A stretch of 64,000 nt of DNA from BRH-c54 sp965284565 (GTDB taxonomy: Bacteria; Bacteroidota; Bacteroidia; Flavobacteriales_E; Vicingaceae): contig OZ260100.1 of NCBI GenBank assembly GCA_965284565.1, positions 682,001 to 746,000 on the forward strand. The letters are read 5' to 3'. The first letter of the stretch is position 1; each line of letters starts with the position of its first letter. Below the pieces are notes generated by a model that was given only the letters and a program-made list of their open reading frames with translations, had not been told where the DNA came from and ran no database searches. Both the position numbers and the translations under genes were made by a program. Below, in pieces: positions 54,015 to 63,980 of the stretch.

Positions 54015-55214
54015 TTAACTAAACTGAGTACCATCATTCTTAAAAGCACTAATTCCGGTAATATCCATACCTGTAATTAATAAGTGAATATCGTGTGTAC
54101 CTTCATAAGTAATTACTGACTCTAAGTTAGCCATGTGTCGCATAATAGAATACTCACTGGTAATACCCATTGCTCCGTGTATTTGACGAGCTTCTCTGGC
54201 AATTTTAAGTGCCATATCTACATTGTTACGTTTTGCCATAGAAATTTGTGCTGAAGTAGCTTTACCTTCATTTCGTAACACACCCAAACGCCAAGTTAAT
54301 AACTGTGCTTTGGTAATTTCTGTAAGCATTTCAGCCAATTTCTTTTGTGTTAACTGAAAAGAAGCAATCGGCACTCCAAATTGCTCACGCTCTTTAGAAT
54401 AGCGAAGTGCTGAATCATAACAATCCATTGCTGCACCTATAGCTCCCCAAGCGATACCATAACGAGCTGAATCTAAACAACCAAGAGGTGCTCCTAATCC
54501 GGATTTATTAGGTAATAAATTTTCTTTAGGGACTTTTACATTATCAAAAACTAACTCTCCGGTAATAGATGCTCTCAACGACCATTTATCATGTGTTTCG
54601 GGAGTAGTAAAGCCTTCCATTCCTCTTTCTACCAATAATCCGTGAATTCTTCCTTCTTCGCTTTTTGCCCAAACTACTGCTACATCAGCAATAGGAGCAT
54701 TGGTAATCCACATTTTAGCTCCATTTAATAAATAATGGTCGCCCATATCTTTAAAATTGGTTACCATTCCACCAGGATTTGAACCATGATCAGGCTCAGT
54801 TAATCCGAAACATCCCATAAACTCACCAGTAGCTAATTTTGGTAAAAAACGCATTTTTTGTTCTTCGTTTCCATATTTCCAAATAGGATACATTACCAAG
54901 GAACTTTGTACAGATGAAGTAGAACGAACACCTGAATCGCATCTTTCTAATTCTTGCATAATTAGTCCATAAGCAATCTGGTCTAAGCCGGGTCCACCGT
55001 ATTGTTCCGGAATATAAGGACCAAAACCACCAACTTCTGCTAATCCTGGAATAATTTGCTTTGGAAATTCCGCTTTTTGAGCATATTCTTCAATAATTGG
55101 AGAAACATCTTTTTTAATCCATGCTCTTACCGTATCTCTAATCAGTTTATGTTCTTCTGTTAAAAGCTCATCTAAATTGTAATAATCAGGAGCTTGAAAT
55201 CTATCGTCTGCCAT
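54015..55214 (-). CDS. gcdH: Glutaryl-CoA dehydrogenase-like acyl-CoA dehydrogenase
   Basis: A 399-residue flavoenzyme of the acyl-CoA dehydrogenase family. The substrate-pocket segment RSTSSVQSSLVMYPI and the active-site end TYEGTHDIHLLITGMDITG (catalytic E near 370) are those of glutaryl-CoA dehydrogenase, which converts glutaryl-CoA to crotonyl-CoA in lysine and tryptophan breakdown. FAD-binding blocks GCFGLTEPDHGSNPGG and KMWITNAPIADVAVVWAK are intact. TATTTTTG on the minus strand (55247-55240) is a candidate -7 element 25 nt before the ATG. It stands alone with its own terminator. Chain specificity is inferred from motifs. Confidence 0.9.
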   Translation of the reverse strand: MADDRFQAPDYYNLDELLTEEHKLIRDTVRAWIKKDVSPIIEEYAQKAEFPKQIIPGLAEVGGFGPYIPEQYGGPGLDQIAYGLIMQELERCDSGVRSTSSVQSSLVMYPIWKYGNEEQKMRFLPKLATGEFMGCFGLTEPDHGSNPGGMVTNFKDMGDHYLLNGAKMWITNAPIADVAVVWAKSEEGRIHGLLVERGMEGFTTPETHDKWSLRASITGELVFDNVKVPKENLLPNKSGLGAPLGCLDSARYGIAWGAIGAAMDCYDSALRYSKEREQFGVPIASFQLTQKKLAEMLTEITKAQLLTWRLGVLRNEGKATSAQISMAKRNNVDMALKIAREARQIHGAMGITSEYSIMRHMANLESVITYEGTHDIHLLITGMDITGISAFKNDGTQFS

Positions 55215-55311
55215 TTTTAGTTTAATTAAAATTGAAGCCCAAAAATAATTAAACTAAAAAGAATTATTATGTTAAAAATTATAATTGTTTTTAGTTAAAA
55301 AAATTAGTCCA

Positions 55312-57678
55312 TTATTTTTTCTCCAACACATTGAATTTTCGGATAAGTTCACTACCGTATTCATCAACAAGTGTTAACAAGTGTTCTCCTGCTTCTAATT
55401 GAATATCAATTTTATGCTCTCCTGTAGTTTGGTCAATAAAAACATCATCAATATGCCAAAAAATGGTAGCATTAGGATTGGCATGAGCTACTTCAAAAAT
55501 TACTTTACCTCTTGTTCCATCTAATAATTTAGGGATAAAAACAGCAGTAAGATTTTCGGGGTAAATGATGCCCATTTTTACAGTAGTGTTTTCATAGCAA
55601 TTATTTAATAATGGCGGAAGTGATTTGTAATTTGGATTTTTTGTCTTGTAAAACAACTCCATAATAGGAGGCAATACCATCCATTTTTTAATTTGCATAT
55701 CAGTTACCGAATAACATTCATCATTTACACGAAATTGCTCACTTTTATCTAAATAAACCAATTTGTGGTAGGGACAAACCTTAGATTTTATTCCTGAATT
55801 TGGAGCCCAAATGGTATCTGCTTTTTCACAATTATTTCCATACAGATAGCCACTTTTGGAACATACCGCCAACTGAGATAAGTTGTTATATGGAGGTTCA
55901 AACCAAGTTGTTTGCGGTAATTTTTTAAATACTTCAAATAAGATAGGCGCAGCAACCAATGTGCCTATTAACCCCGGACGGCCTTCTCCATCAGCATTTC
56001 CTACCCAAACACTTACGGTATATTCTGGAGTAGTTCCTACTGCCCATGCATCTCTATGTCCGAAGCTAGTGCCTGTTTTCCAAGCTACTTTTTTGGAAGA
56101 AGCAAAATGTTCCCAACCTTTTTCTTCTCTCGGACGATGAACATTTGCCAGTACCTCATAGGTTTGCCAAATGCTGGAAACATCATATAAATAATGTTGT
56201 TTTAACTCCTCTTTTTGGGATAACACACTATCTTTTGTTATAAAATAAGGCATACGATAATCGTTGGTATTGTACTGATAATCGTATTTTCTATAGTTGT
56301 TTAACACCTTAGACCAACTAGAATAAACGCCATTCAATTCCCATAAATTGGTTTCTGCTCCTCCTAAAATAATGGATAAGCCATAGTGATTTACCGGTTT
56401 TTTTATAGTGGTAAAGCCTAATTTTTGTACGTTGTCATAAAACTTTTCTAATCCATAGCTGCGTAATAATTTTACTGCCGGAATATTTAATGAGCGAGTT
56501 AGCGCATTGCTTGCTGGTACAGCACCATCATAAGTCCTATCAAAATTCTGTGGAGCGTAACCAGATATTCGAGTTGGGACATCAGTCACCAAAGCATCAG
56601 CTAGTAATTCTCCTTCATTAAACAAAGCTCCATACAAAAAAGGTTTTAAAATACTTCCTGAACTACGAGGAGCAGTAATAATATCTACTTTAACACCCGA
56701 CTCTTCATGTTTACAATCGGAGTTTCCGACATAAGCCAATACTTTTCCGCTGTTTACTGCTGTAACTAAAATAGCCAAATTATGTACTTCATTTTGGCTA
56801 AGTAAACGATGGTAAGTAGAAGCAATTTGATTCAATTGTTGTTGCAAGTGAATATCAATGGTGGTTTGAATATTTTGACCTTGATATCCTTCTTTTATCA
56901 ATCGAGTAAGTAAATGTGGCGTAATTTGAGGGAGCGGATGCGGTTTTGTTGGCAATTCTTCTGCTTTAGCCAATTCAGCAGACTCAGCATCTATAACTCC
57001 TTTTAGCTGTAATTTATCCAATAAACGATTACGTTTTTTGAGTAATAATTCGTGATTTTTTCCCGGATAAATTAATGAAGGAGCATTTGGTAATACCGCT
57101 AAAGTAGCTGTTTCTCCCCATGATAGTTTATCAGGTGAACGTCCATAATAACGCCACGCAGCTGCATCTAACCCTACTACATTTCCGCCAAAAGGAGCAT
57201 GAGATGTATAAAGAGCCAAGATTTCTTTTTTGCTTTTGGATACTTCTAATCTAGTTGCCAAAATAATTTCATAACTCTTTTCTAAAATGGTTCTAGGTTG
57301 TTGGCGAGACAAACGAATTACCTGCATCGTAATAGTGCTTCCACCACTTTTTACTTTATCGGAAGTGATGTTTTGCCACAATGCTCTTATTATAGACACA
57401 GGATTTACACCGGGGTGATATTCAAAATATTCATCTTCGAAATGAATAATACACTGTTTAAATTTTTCAGAAACAACAGGGTTTTCAGGAAAACGCCATT
57501 GACCATCCGTTGCAATGCTAGCGGCTAATAAATTACCACTGGCATCTTCAACAATAGTGCTGGTCGGTAGTTTAAATAGTTGTTTGGGTAGCAAAAAAGC
57601 ATAAAAAGTTAGTAAAACAATACTTATGATTACTAACTTTTTATGCTTTAAAATAAATTTTTTAATGTAATTATACAT
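55312..57678 (-). CDS. pbpC: Penicillin-binding protein 1C (bifunctional)
   Basis: A 788-residue inner-membrane peptidoglycan synthase. Membrane anchor about 15-32. The glycosyltransferase domain has HFEDEYFEYHPGVNP and GGSTITMQVIRLSRQ. The transpeptidase domain has SGSILKP (S-x-x-K, near 341), SLN (S-x-N) and AWKTGTSFGHRDAW (KTG). The C-terminal BiPBP_C-type tail (about 700-788) marks it as PBP1C. The ATG at 57678 lies 3 nt after the stop of the alpha-2-macroglobulin gene; an ATG at 57702 would overlap that gene by 22 nt and add eight residues. Co-location with a bacterial alpha-2-macroglobulin is a known pairing, thought to combine protease trapping with wall repair. Confidence 0.95.
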   Translation of the reverse strand: MYNYIKKFILKHKKLVIISIVLLTFYAFLLPKQLFKLPTSTIVEDASGNLLAASIATDGQWRFPENPVVSEKFKQCIIHFEDEYFEYHPGVNPVSIIRALWQNITSDKVKSGGSTITMQVIRLSRQQPRTILEKSYEIILATRLEVSKSKKEILALYTSHAPFGGNVVGLDAAAWRYYGRSPDKLSWGETATLAVLPNAPSLIYPGKNHELLLKKRNRLLDKLQLKGVIDAESAELAKAEELPTKPHPLPQITPHLLTRLIKEGYQGQNIQTTIDIHLQQQLNQIASTYHRLLSQNEVHNLAILVTAVNSGKVLAYVGNSDCKHEESGVKVDIITAPRSSGSILKPFLYGALFNEGELLADALVTDVPTRISGYAPQNFDRTYDGAVPASNALTRSLNIPAVKLLRSYGLEKFYDNVQKLGFTTIKKPVNHYGLSIILGGAETNLWELNGVYSSWSKVLNNYRKYDYQYNTNDYRMPYFITKDSVLSQKEELKQHYLYDVSSIWQTYEVLANVHRPREEKGWEHFASSKKVAWKTGTSFGHRDAWAVGTTPEYTVSVWVGNADGEGRPGLIGTLVAAPILFEVFKKLPQTTWFEPPYNNLSQLAVCSKSGYLYGNNCEKADTIWAPNSGIKSKVCPYHKLVYLDKSEQFRVNDECYSVTDMQIKKWMVLPPIMELFYKTKNPNYKSLPPLLNNCYENTTVKMGIIYPENLTAVFIPKLLDGTRGKVIFEVAHANPNATIFWHIDDVFIDQTTGEHKIDIQLEAGEHLLTLVDEYGSELIRKFNVLEKK

Positions 57679-57680
57679 CT

Positions 57681-60600
57681 TTACTGCACTACTTCCACCC
57701 ATTTACCACCTTTTTTGGCATTGATTTCATTGTCGTACATGGCTTCACAATAAACTGTCGGCAAATAAAACTTACCCAAATACGAAGCATTTAACAACAC
57801 CCTAAATCGTTTGGTTTTGTTTTTATCAATATCAAAATATAGGTAAACTCTGTCATCACGAATATCTTGATAAGTAGGAACATCAGCAATTTTATTGGTC
57901 TCTACTAAATCCATTCGGGTATTTCTAATTTCCCAACCCGATGGAAAAATTTGATGTAATGCCATTTCTCTGTAATGGGTTCTTATTCCCGGATGTTGGA
58001 AAGTAACCTCTGCAATAAAGTCCATACCTTGTTTCAATTGGTCAACACTTATTTCATTTTCATTCATGTCGAGGTATTTCACATTCATTTTTAAGTCATT
58101 TTCGGCAGAACTATTATCTCCTTCCAATGGAATTCCTTTTAAAGTAAGACTAATAAACAAAGTTTGATTGGTGTTGTTTTTAATCTTAATGCTTTCTTCT
58201 TTTCCGGCTTTTACAGCGAGTTTATCCTGAGCAATACTTGCCGTAGTTTTTACATTTTTTGCTTTATCGTTATTGTTGTAAATATCAAAATTCAGCTCAG
58301 AAGGTGTTCCTGTAACCCCAACAAATTTAGCAATAGCCATTAAACTATAAGCAGTGGTTTGTGTGCTAAACCATCTTTCTGAACCTAATTGTTTAGCAAG
58401 GTCTTTCAATACTTTTTGTCCTGTAGTTTTTTCTCCCATTAAGGTTATCGTTTCCAAAATCATGGCTTGGTCACGTTCTGAACTTCCATACGTATAACTT
58501 AATTCTTTATACGATTCAACAGTGGTTGAAATATTTTGAATTAAATTTTTAGCTACGCTTGATTTTCCTGCTAATTCATAAGCAGCTGCCAAACGCCATT
58601 TAGCCGAAACAGATAAATGCTTCATCTCTTTCATTCTATTCATAGCTCCTAATGCAGGCTTTTTGGCTAAGGCTAATGTATATAAACGATAAGCTTGCAT
58701 TAATTCATCGTTTTGACCATAGTAGTAATAGTTGTTTTTATTGACACCACGAGACTGCCAAGCATTGGCCAATTTGGTTTGATATTTAATCCAATTAGAT
58801 AAAAATCCTGTCGGTAAACTATAGCCTTTTGCCTGAGCTTCTAACATAAAGTGTCCGGCATAACTACTTCCCCAGTCGTTGGTATTGGTATTTCCTTGCC
58901 AATAACTTAATCCACCATCAGACAATTGGAATTTCTTTATTTTATTAATTCCTTCTCGGATGTTAAATTCAATTTCGGCTTTTTGTTTTTGGTCTAAATC
59001 TAACAAACTGCTCAAATACAATTGAGGAAAAACGCCTGATGTTGTTTGCTCCAAACATCCATGAGGATATCTGATTAAATATTGCAAACGTTTTTCTAAA
59101 TTAATAGGAGGAATTTTCGAGACTTCAATAGTACCTTTATTTGTTCCTCTCATTCCTACAGGCATATAAGTAGATTCCCAAGTTTTTCCAGGCTCTACCA
59201 TAGCATTAATTACAGAAGTAATTTCAGGGTTTGCCGGCTTAACATTAATTTCAAAATCATAAGTAGCAATTTCATTACCACTTTTAGCGGTAATTTTTAC
59301 TTTTCCAACACCTAAGGCTTCAGCAACTTTTAAATCAAAATTTACCACTTCATCACCTTCGCGTGAGAAAGTAAGTTCTTGGGTTTTACTTCCTGTAACT
59401 TTAAGTAAACTGTTTGTTTCTATTTTTACGGAAACATTTTTTACTTTTTTATCCATGGCAAAAACAGTTACAGGCAATTTCACTTCTTCATTAGGGCTTA
59501 ATGTTCGAGGCAAAGTAGCCAATACCATTAAAGGTTTTTTAACGAGAGTAGTTTTTTCTCCAGCACCATAAGCTCCTTGATTTCCTGCAACAACCATTGT
59601 TCTTACCGAGCCAACATAATTAGGCATTTTAAATGTATGTGTTTTTGAGCTTCCTTTTTCAATAGTAAAAGGTCCTGCATAAATTACCACAGGCTTAAAT
59701 CTATTAGCTTTCGGACCACCTTTGGCATTAATATAATCATCTCCACCTAAAGCTAGTAACCCTGCCATTTCTCCCGAAAAAGCATTCATCACATATTTGT
59801 ACATGTCCCAAGTTTTAACTCCCAAGGCTTCTCGAGCATAAAATGTTTCCCATGGATTAGGCGTTTTAAATCGGGTTAAATCCAACAACCCATCATCCAC
59901 AATAGCAATGGTATATGTCATTTTTTTGCCTTCTTTTTCGCTCACCGTAACTTTAAAATCACTTTCAGGAGCTAATTCTTCGGGCATTTTAATAACAGGG
60001 TTAAGATGTGTGGTTTTATCTTCCACAGCAATAGACTGAATGCCATACAAACGTATAGACAAGTCATTTTCCACTTGATTATGTGGTTGAATCAACGTTA
60101 CATTTACATAAACGTTAGGAGCCATATCGGCAGTAGTTTTAAACATAAAAGTGTTGTTATCTGCAGAAACATCTACCCATTTTTTCTCAATAACAGATGA
60201 TCCTGATTCTACACTTAACAATGCTCTTCCTGTTTTTGCATTAGGTAATTCAATTTTTACTTCATCACCTACTTGATACACTTTTTTATCACAACTAAAA
60301 GAAAGCATTTCTGCACCTCCCGGATTATCTCCTGAGTTGCTATTCCACCAACCGGAATAAGACATATAGAAAGTTTGTCCGGTACTATGTCCCGTAACAG
60401 GATCGGTAACAATTATCAATTTTCTTCCCCAATAATCTTTATCAAATTTCATATCAAAAATGGCTTTCCCATTAGTGGTATTGATGTATTCTTCTTTAAT
60501 TAAATTTTTAGAACGATTGGCTACATACCTAGCTAAATCATAATTATCTGAGCGTTCCCACCACCAGCTCCAATACACATCATAAATTTCAATTTTTACT

Positions 60601-63245
60601 TTCTGGCGACTTACAGGTTTACCTTCTTCATCAACTGTAACTATAGGAATTAGGTTAGATTGATCTGAAAATAAGGCTCCATTCCAACCTTTACCCTCTG
60701 GAACTTTTACTCCTACATAACCTCTATATGGCGAATAATCTATCGCTTGTCTATCAATACTAAATTCACCTCCATTTTCAAAAGCTCTAATTTTAAAATT
60801 GGCTTTTAACATTCCTGGGGCAACATCTTTTTTCACATTAATTTTAGGATAGATGGTAGCTTTTCCTTCACTGTTTAGTTTGCCATCAAAAATCATATTT
60901 TCTTCTGAATCAAAACTTTTAGCGGGATTATCAAATGTATAGTCTGGATAATCTTTAAAAGTAGTTTTTGATTGCGTTAAAATCAGTTCAATATCCGTTT
61001 TAATATTTCCGGCAATAGCTCCATGTAGCCATTTCACCTCCATATCACCAGTCATAGGTTGATTATCTTTAAGGACTTGTGTTTTAAAATCGAGATTTAT
61101 TTTTAATCGATTGGGTTTTATGGTTTCAATTTTTAAAGTTTTGGAAAATGAAGATCCACCTACTTTTATTTTTGCCAACCAATTGCCTGTAGGAGCATCA
61201 TCATCAGTTTTAGTTCTAAAATCATAAAAACCATTTTCGCCTGTTGTTTTAATTTTACGTGAATAGAGTTGGTTTTCTGGAGTATAAAGCTCCATTACCA
61301 CGGGATGATTTACTGGCAGCACCCCTAATTTATCCTCTAAAATAAAAGATACAAAAAGAGAATCTCCAGGACGCCAAACACCTCTTTCTCCGTAAATATA
61401 TCCTTTCACTCCTTTTTTAACCGTTGCTCCGCCTACATCAAACATACTTACTGACAACGCAGAACCATCATCTAAACGTAAATAACCCACCTGTTTATCT
61501 TGTTTAGCAACTAACAAGAAAGGCTTTTTGTTTAAATCAATATCTACCAAGCCATCGCTGTTAGTAGTGGCTTTTTTCATTAATTGGTTTTGAAAATTGA
61601 AAATTTCTATACTAACATTAGCAAGTGGCTGCGTAGTTTTAATATCTGTTACCGCAACTGTAAGCGTTTTACCATTTCCACCTTTGGCAATAATTCCTAA
61701 GTCTGAAGCAAATACATTTTTGGTTACTTTTCGGTTATTTCTAGAATAGTAAGACTTACTGCAAGGATTATCTCTTTCATTCCAATTGTAATCATCATAA
61801 TAGTAATAATCATCGTCATAATAATAGTAATCACTTGGTTGGTCGTAACTATTAGCTTCTCTTTCATCTTCCATTTCAATTTCTGTAAGTTCCTCATCAT
61901 TATCACAAGGATATAGAGAGTGTTTTTTCTTAAAAGATAGTTCTACTCTATAGATAGCACCTGGTTCAGCATTAATTAGTGTAGACAAGTCAATGGAGAA
62001 AGTATTCCAGCTTCCAAAATCAATAGCTTTTGTTGAGTTTAGTTTTATTTCTGAATGATGAACAATTCTACCGACACGCTTCATCTCTCTGTTGCCATTG
62101 AATTGGTTAACTTGAAAAAATTGTGCTACATTATTTTCAAAAACTTTAATAATTTTAACGTCCACGGCACTTAAATTTACTGCTTTAAATGGGAAAATTA
62201 GCCCATTGGTGCTTGGTAGAATAACACCTTCACCAATTAGTTCAACACTAGGTTTTAAACTGGTAAAAGAAATACTTTTTTCATAGCTTTCTATTAAAGG
62301 GTAATCAATAGAATTGGTAATGGATTTATCGATAATAATTTTTGACGTCCCCATTAATCTTTTTTCAGGATAGGCGTTTAAGGTATTTTCATCAACAGCT
62401 AAACGCAACGCTTCTCCTGATTGTAAATATACCAATCCGTTTAAATCTTGAGTGTTACTAATAGGGTCAGAAAAATAAATAACAATCGTTTGTTCTGGTT
62501 GTTGCACCACTTTTAAGTCTATTACTTTAAATTCTCCTAAAGGAGGAATTTCTATATTTTGTTCTCCTTTTTCTTCTGATTCAATTGCTTCTCCATTCCA
62601 TTCTAAAACTACTTCGCCTCTTTTTTCTGTTCTATTAATACTGTCAATAGAGAAAGTATTTAGTCGTTCTCCAATACCATGATTCCAGGAAATGGTTAAT
62701 TTTTTTCCATTTTGAGTTGCAGAAATAGTTTTTTCTAATTCCTCAGCATTAGCAAAATCGGCAGTAGTAAGTTCGTAGGTAATTTGCTGCCATTTTAGTG
62801 AATTATTATCATAGGCTTTCACCCCCGAAAATTGTAAGTTAATCCCTTGTTTATAAGTCTCAAAATCAAAATAAAAAGTCTCTAAATCATTTTCAACTTC
62901 TACAATTTCTGAAAGATAAAACTCTGCTTTAAAATAAGTATTGGAAGGGAGCTGAGCTTCTGGTCTAAATTCAATAGTAGCTTCATCTAACCAATAAGCT
63001 TCACCTTCAATTTCAGGACTAAAGTCAAATAAATCTTTATCAATAGCTTTGTCGTACTGTGCATGATTAGAAGGTTCTGCTAAACTAATTTTTATAGTAG
63101 ATTGGTTGGAAATTATTCCTGAGGTAAACCCTGATATATAAGCAATAAAAGCAGGGTTGATTTCTTCTGTACGTTTATCATTATTACAGCTGAATAATAA
63201 TAATAATAATGTAACAGACAGTATAAGAGAAGTTATTTTCTTCAT
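57681..63245 (-). CDS. Bacterial alpha-2-macroglobulin lipoprotein with thioester motif
   Basis: An 1854-residue periplasmic protease trap. The signal peptide ends in a lipobox (LLLLLFSC), so it is anchored to a membrane by lipid. Many macroglobulin-like beta domains follow, with GYIYGERGVWRPGDSLFV as the conserved A2M_N block. The thioester motif PHGCLEQ (Cys near 1397) starts the helical thioester domain (TED) and is intact, so it can bind attacking proteases covalently. A Tyr/Asp-rich tract sits at about 460-505. A start at 63314 would put 23 residues before the signal peptide, so the ATG at 63245 is used. It forms a two-gene unit with pbpC. Confidence 0.95.
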   Translation of the reverse strand: MKKITSLILSVTLLLLLFSCNNDKRTEEINPAFIAYISGFTSGIISNQSTIKISLAEPSNHAQYDKAIDKDLFDFSPEIEGEAYWLDEATIEFRPEAQLPSNTYFKAEFYLSEIVEVENDLETFYFDFETYKQGINLQFSGVKAYDNNSLKWQQITYELTTADFANAEELEKTISATQNGKKLTISWNHGIGERLNTFSIDSINRTEKRGEVVLEWNGEAIESEEKGEQNIEIPPLGEFKVIDLKVVQQPEQTIVIYFSDPISNTQDLNGLVYLQSGEALRLAVDENTLNAYPEKRLMGTSKIIIDKSITNSIDYPLIESYEKSISFTSLKPSVELIGEGVILPSTNGLIFPFKAVNLSAVDVKIIKVFENNVAQFFQVNQFNGNREMKRVGRIVHHSEIKLNSTKAIDFGSWNTFSIDLSTLINAEPGAIYRVELSFKKKHSLYPCDNDEELTEIEMEDEREANSYDQPSDYYYYDDDYYYYDDYNWNERDNPCSKSYYSRNNRKVTKNVFASDLGIIAKGGNGKTLTVAVTDIKTTQPLANVSIEIFNFQNQLMKKATTNSDGLVDIDLNKKPFLLVAKQDKQVGYLRLDDGSALSVSMFDVGGATVKKGVKGYIYGERGVWRPGDSLFVSFILEDKLGVLPVNHPVVMELYTPENQLYSRKIKTTGENGFYDFRTKTDDDAPTGNWLAKIKVGGSSFSKTLKIETIKPNRLKINLDFKTQVLKDNQPMTGDMEVKWLHGAIAGNIKTDIELILTQSKTTFKDYPDYTFDNPAKSFDSEENMIFDGKLNSEGKATIYPKINVKKDVAPGMLKANFKIRAFENGGEFSIDRQAIDYSPYRGYVGVKVPEGKGWNGALFSDQSNLIPIVTVDEEGKPVSRQKVKIEIYDVYWSWWWERSDNYDLARYVANRSKNLIKEEYINTTNGKAIFDMKFDKDYWGRKLIIVTDPVTGHSTGQTFYMSYSGWWNSNSGDNPGGAEMLSFSCDKKVYQVGDEVKIELPNAKTGRALLSVESGSSVIEKKWVDVSADNNTFMFKTTADMAPNVYVNVTLIQPHNQVENDLSIRLYGIQSIAVEDKTTHLNPVIKMPEELAPESDFKVTVSEKEGKKMTYTIAIVDDGLLDLTRFKTPNPWETFYAREALGVKTWDMYKYVMNAFSGEMAGLLALGGDDYINAKGGPKANRFKPVVIYAGPFTIEKGSSKTHTFKMPNYVGSVRTMVVAGNQGAYGAGEKTTLVKKPLMVLATLPRTLSPNEEVKLPVTVFAMDKKVKNVSVKIETNSLLKVTGSKTQELTFSREGDEVVNFDLKVAEALGVGKVKITAKSGNEIATYDFEINVKPANPEITSVINAMVEPGKTWESTYMPVGMRGTNKGTIEVSKIPPINLEKRLQYLIRYPHGCLEQTTSGVFPQLYLSSLLDLDQKQKAEIEFNIREGINKIKKFQLSDGGLSYWQGNTNTNDWGSSYAGHFMLEAQAKGYSLPTGFLSNWIKYQTKLANAWQSRGVNKNNYYYYGQNDELMQAYRLYTLALAKKPALGAMNRMKEMKHLSVSAKWRLAAAYELAGKSSVAKNLIQNISTTVESYKELSYTYGSSERDQAMILETITLMGEKTTGQKVLKDLAKQLGSERWFSTQTTAYSLMAIAKFVGVTGTPSELNFDIYNNNDKAKNVKTTASIAQDKLAVKAGKEESIKIKNNTNQTLFISLTLKGIPLEGDNSSAENDLKMNVKYLDMNENEISVDQLKQGMDFIAEVTFQHPGIRTHYREMALHQIFPSGWEIRNTRMDLVETNKIADVPTYQDIRDDRVYLYFDIDKNKTKRFRVLLNASYLGKFYLPTVYCEAMYDNEINAKKGGKWVEVVQ

Positions 63246-63390
63246 TTTGTGAGCTTTGTAAATTGAAAAATAAAAGTAGTATTTTCTTAAACAAAAAGGA
63301 ATAATTTGAAACAAATATTATAAAATAAGCAACTATTTTTTAACTATTTACGTCAAAGCCAATATAATATTAATCTAAAACCTAACTATT

Positions 63391-63978
63391 ATGAAAACAT
63401 CTTTATTATTTTTATTATTAACTGTAGCAACAGCTTTAAGTGCACAAACCAAACATACTATTACGGCATCTGGAATGACTTTTACTCCAAATAGTTTAAC
63501 TATTAATCAGGGAGATACAGTAGAGTGGGACAATATTTCAGGATTTCATAACGTAAATGGAACACAAGCCACTTTTTCAACTAATCCTGCTAGTTTTGGT
63601 AATTCACCTGCAAGTGCACCATGGAATTATACTTTTGTATTTACTGTAGCGGGAAACTATGCATATATGTGTGATGTTCATGGAGCTAATATGTCAGGTG
63701 CAATTTCTGTACAGCCAGCTACTTCAGTAGCAGAATTACAGAAAGAAGCTGAAATTAACATTTATCCTAACCCTGCAGCAAATTATTTTTCTATAGACAC
63801 AAAAAAAGCTATAAAATCAGTTTCACTTGTTAATATTACAGGACAATTGGTTAAAACTTACTCAGAAACTGCTAGTCAGACCAACAGGTTTGATGTTAAA
63901 GCATTGCCTAAAGGCATTTATTTCCTTAATATAGAAATTGGAGATGCTAAATTGGTAGAAAAATTAATCATTCAATAA
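63391..63978 (+). CDS. T9SS-secreted plastocyanin/azurin-like copper protein
   Basis: A 195-residue secreted protein. After the signal peptide (1-19, ALSAQ) a cupredoxin domain (about 20-112) has type 1 copper ligands: His in SGFHNVNG, Cys and His in YMCDVHG, and Met in ANMSG. The rest is a type A sorting domain (IYPNPAANYFSID, KGIYFLNIEIG, EKLIIQ). It is likely an electron carrier or copper-binding protein displayed on the surface. It is transcribed divergently from the alpha-2-macroglobulin gene. Confidence 0.9.
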   Translation: MKTSLLFLLLTVATALSAQTKHTITASGMTFTPNSLTINQGDTVEWDNISGFHNVNGTQATFSTNPASFGNSPASAPWNYTFVFTVAGNYAYMCDVHGANMSGAISVQPATSVAELQKEAEINIYPNPAANYFSIDTKKAIKSVSLVNITGQLVKTYSETASQTNRFDVKALPKGIYFLNIEIGDAKLVEKLIIQ

Positions 63979-63980
63979 AA

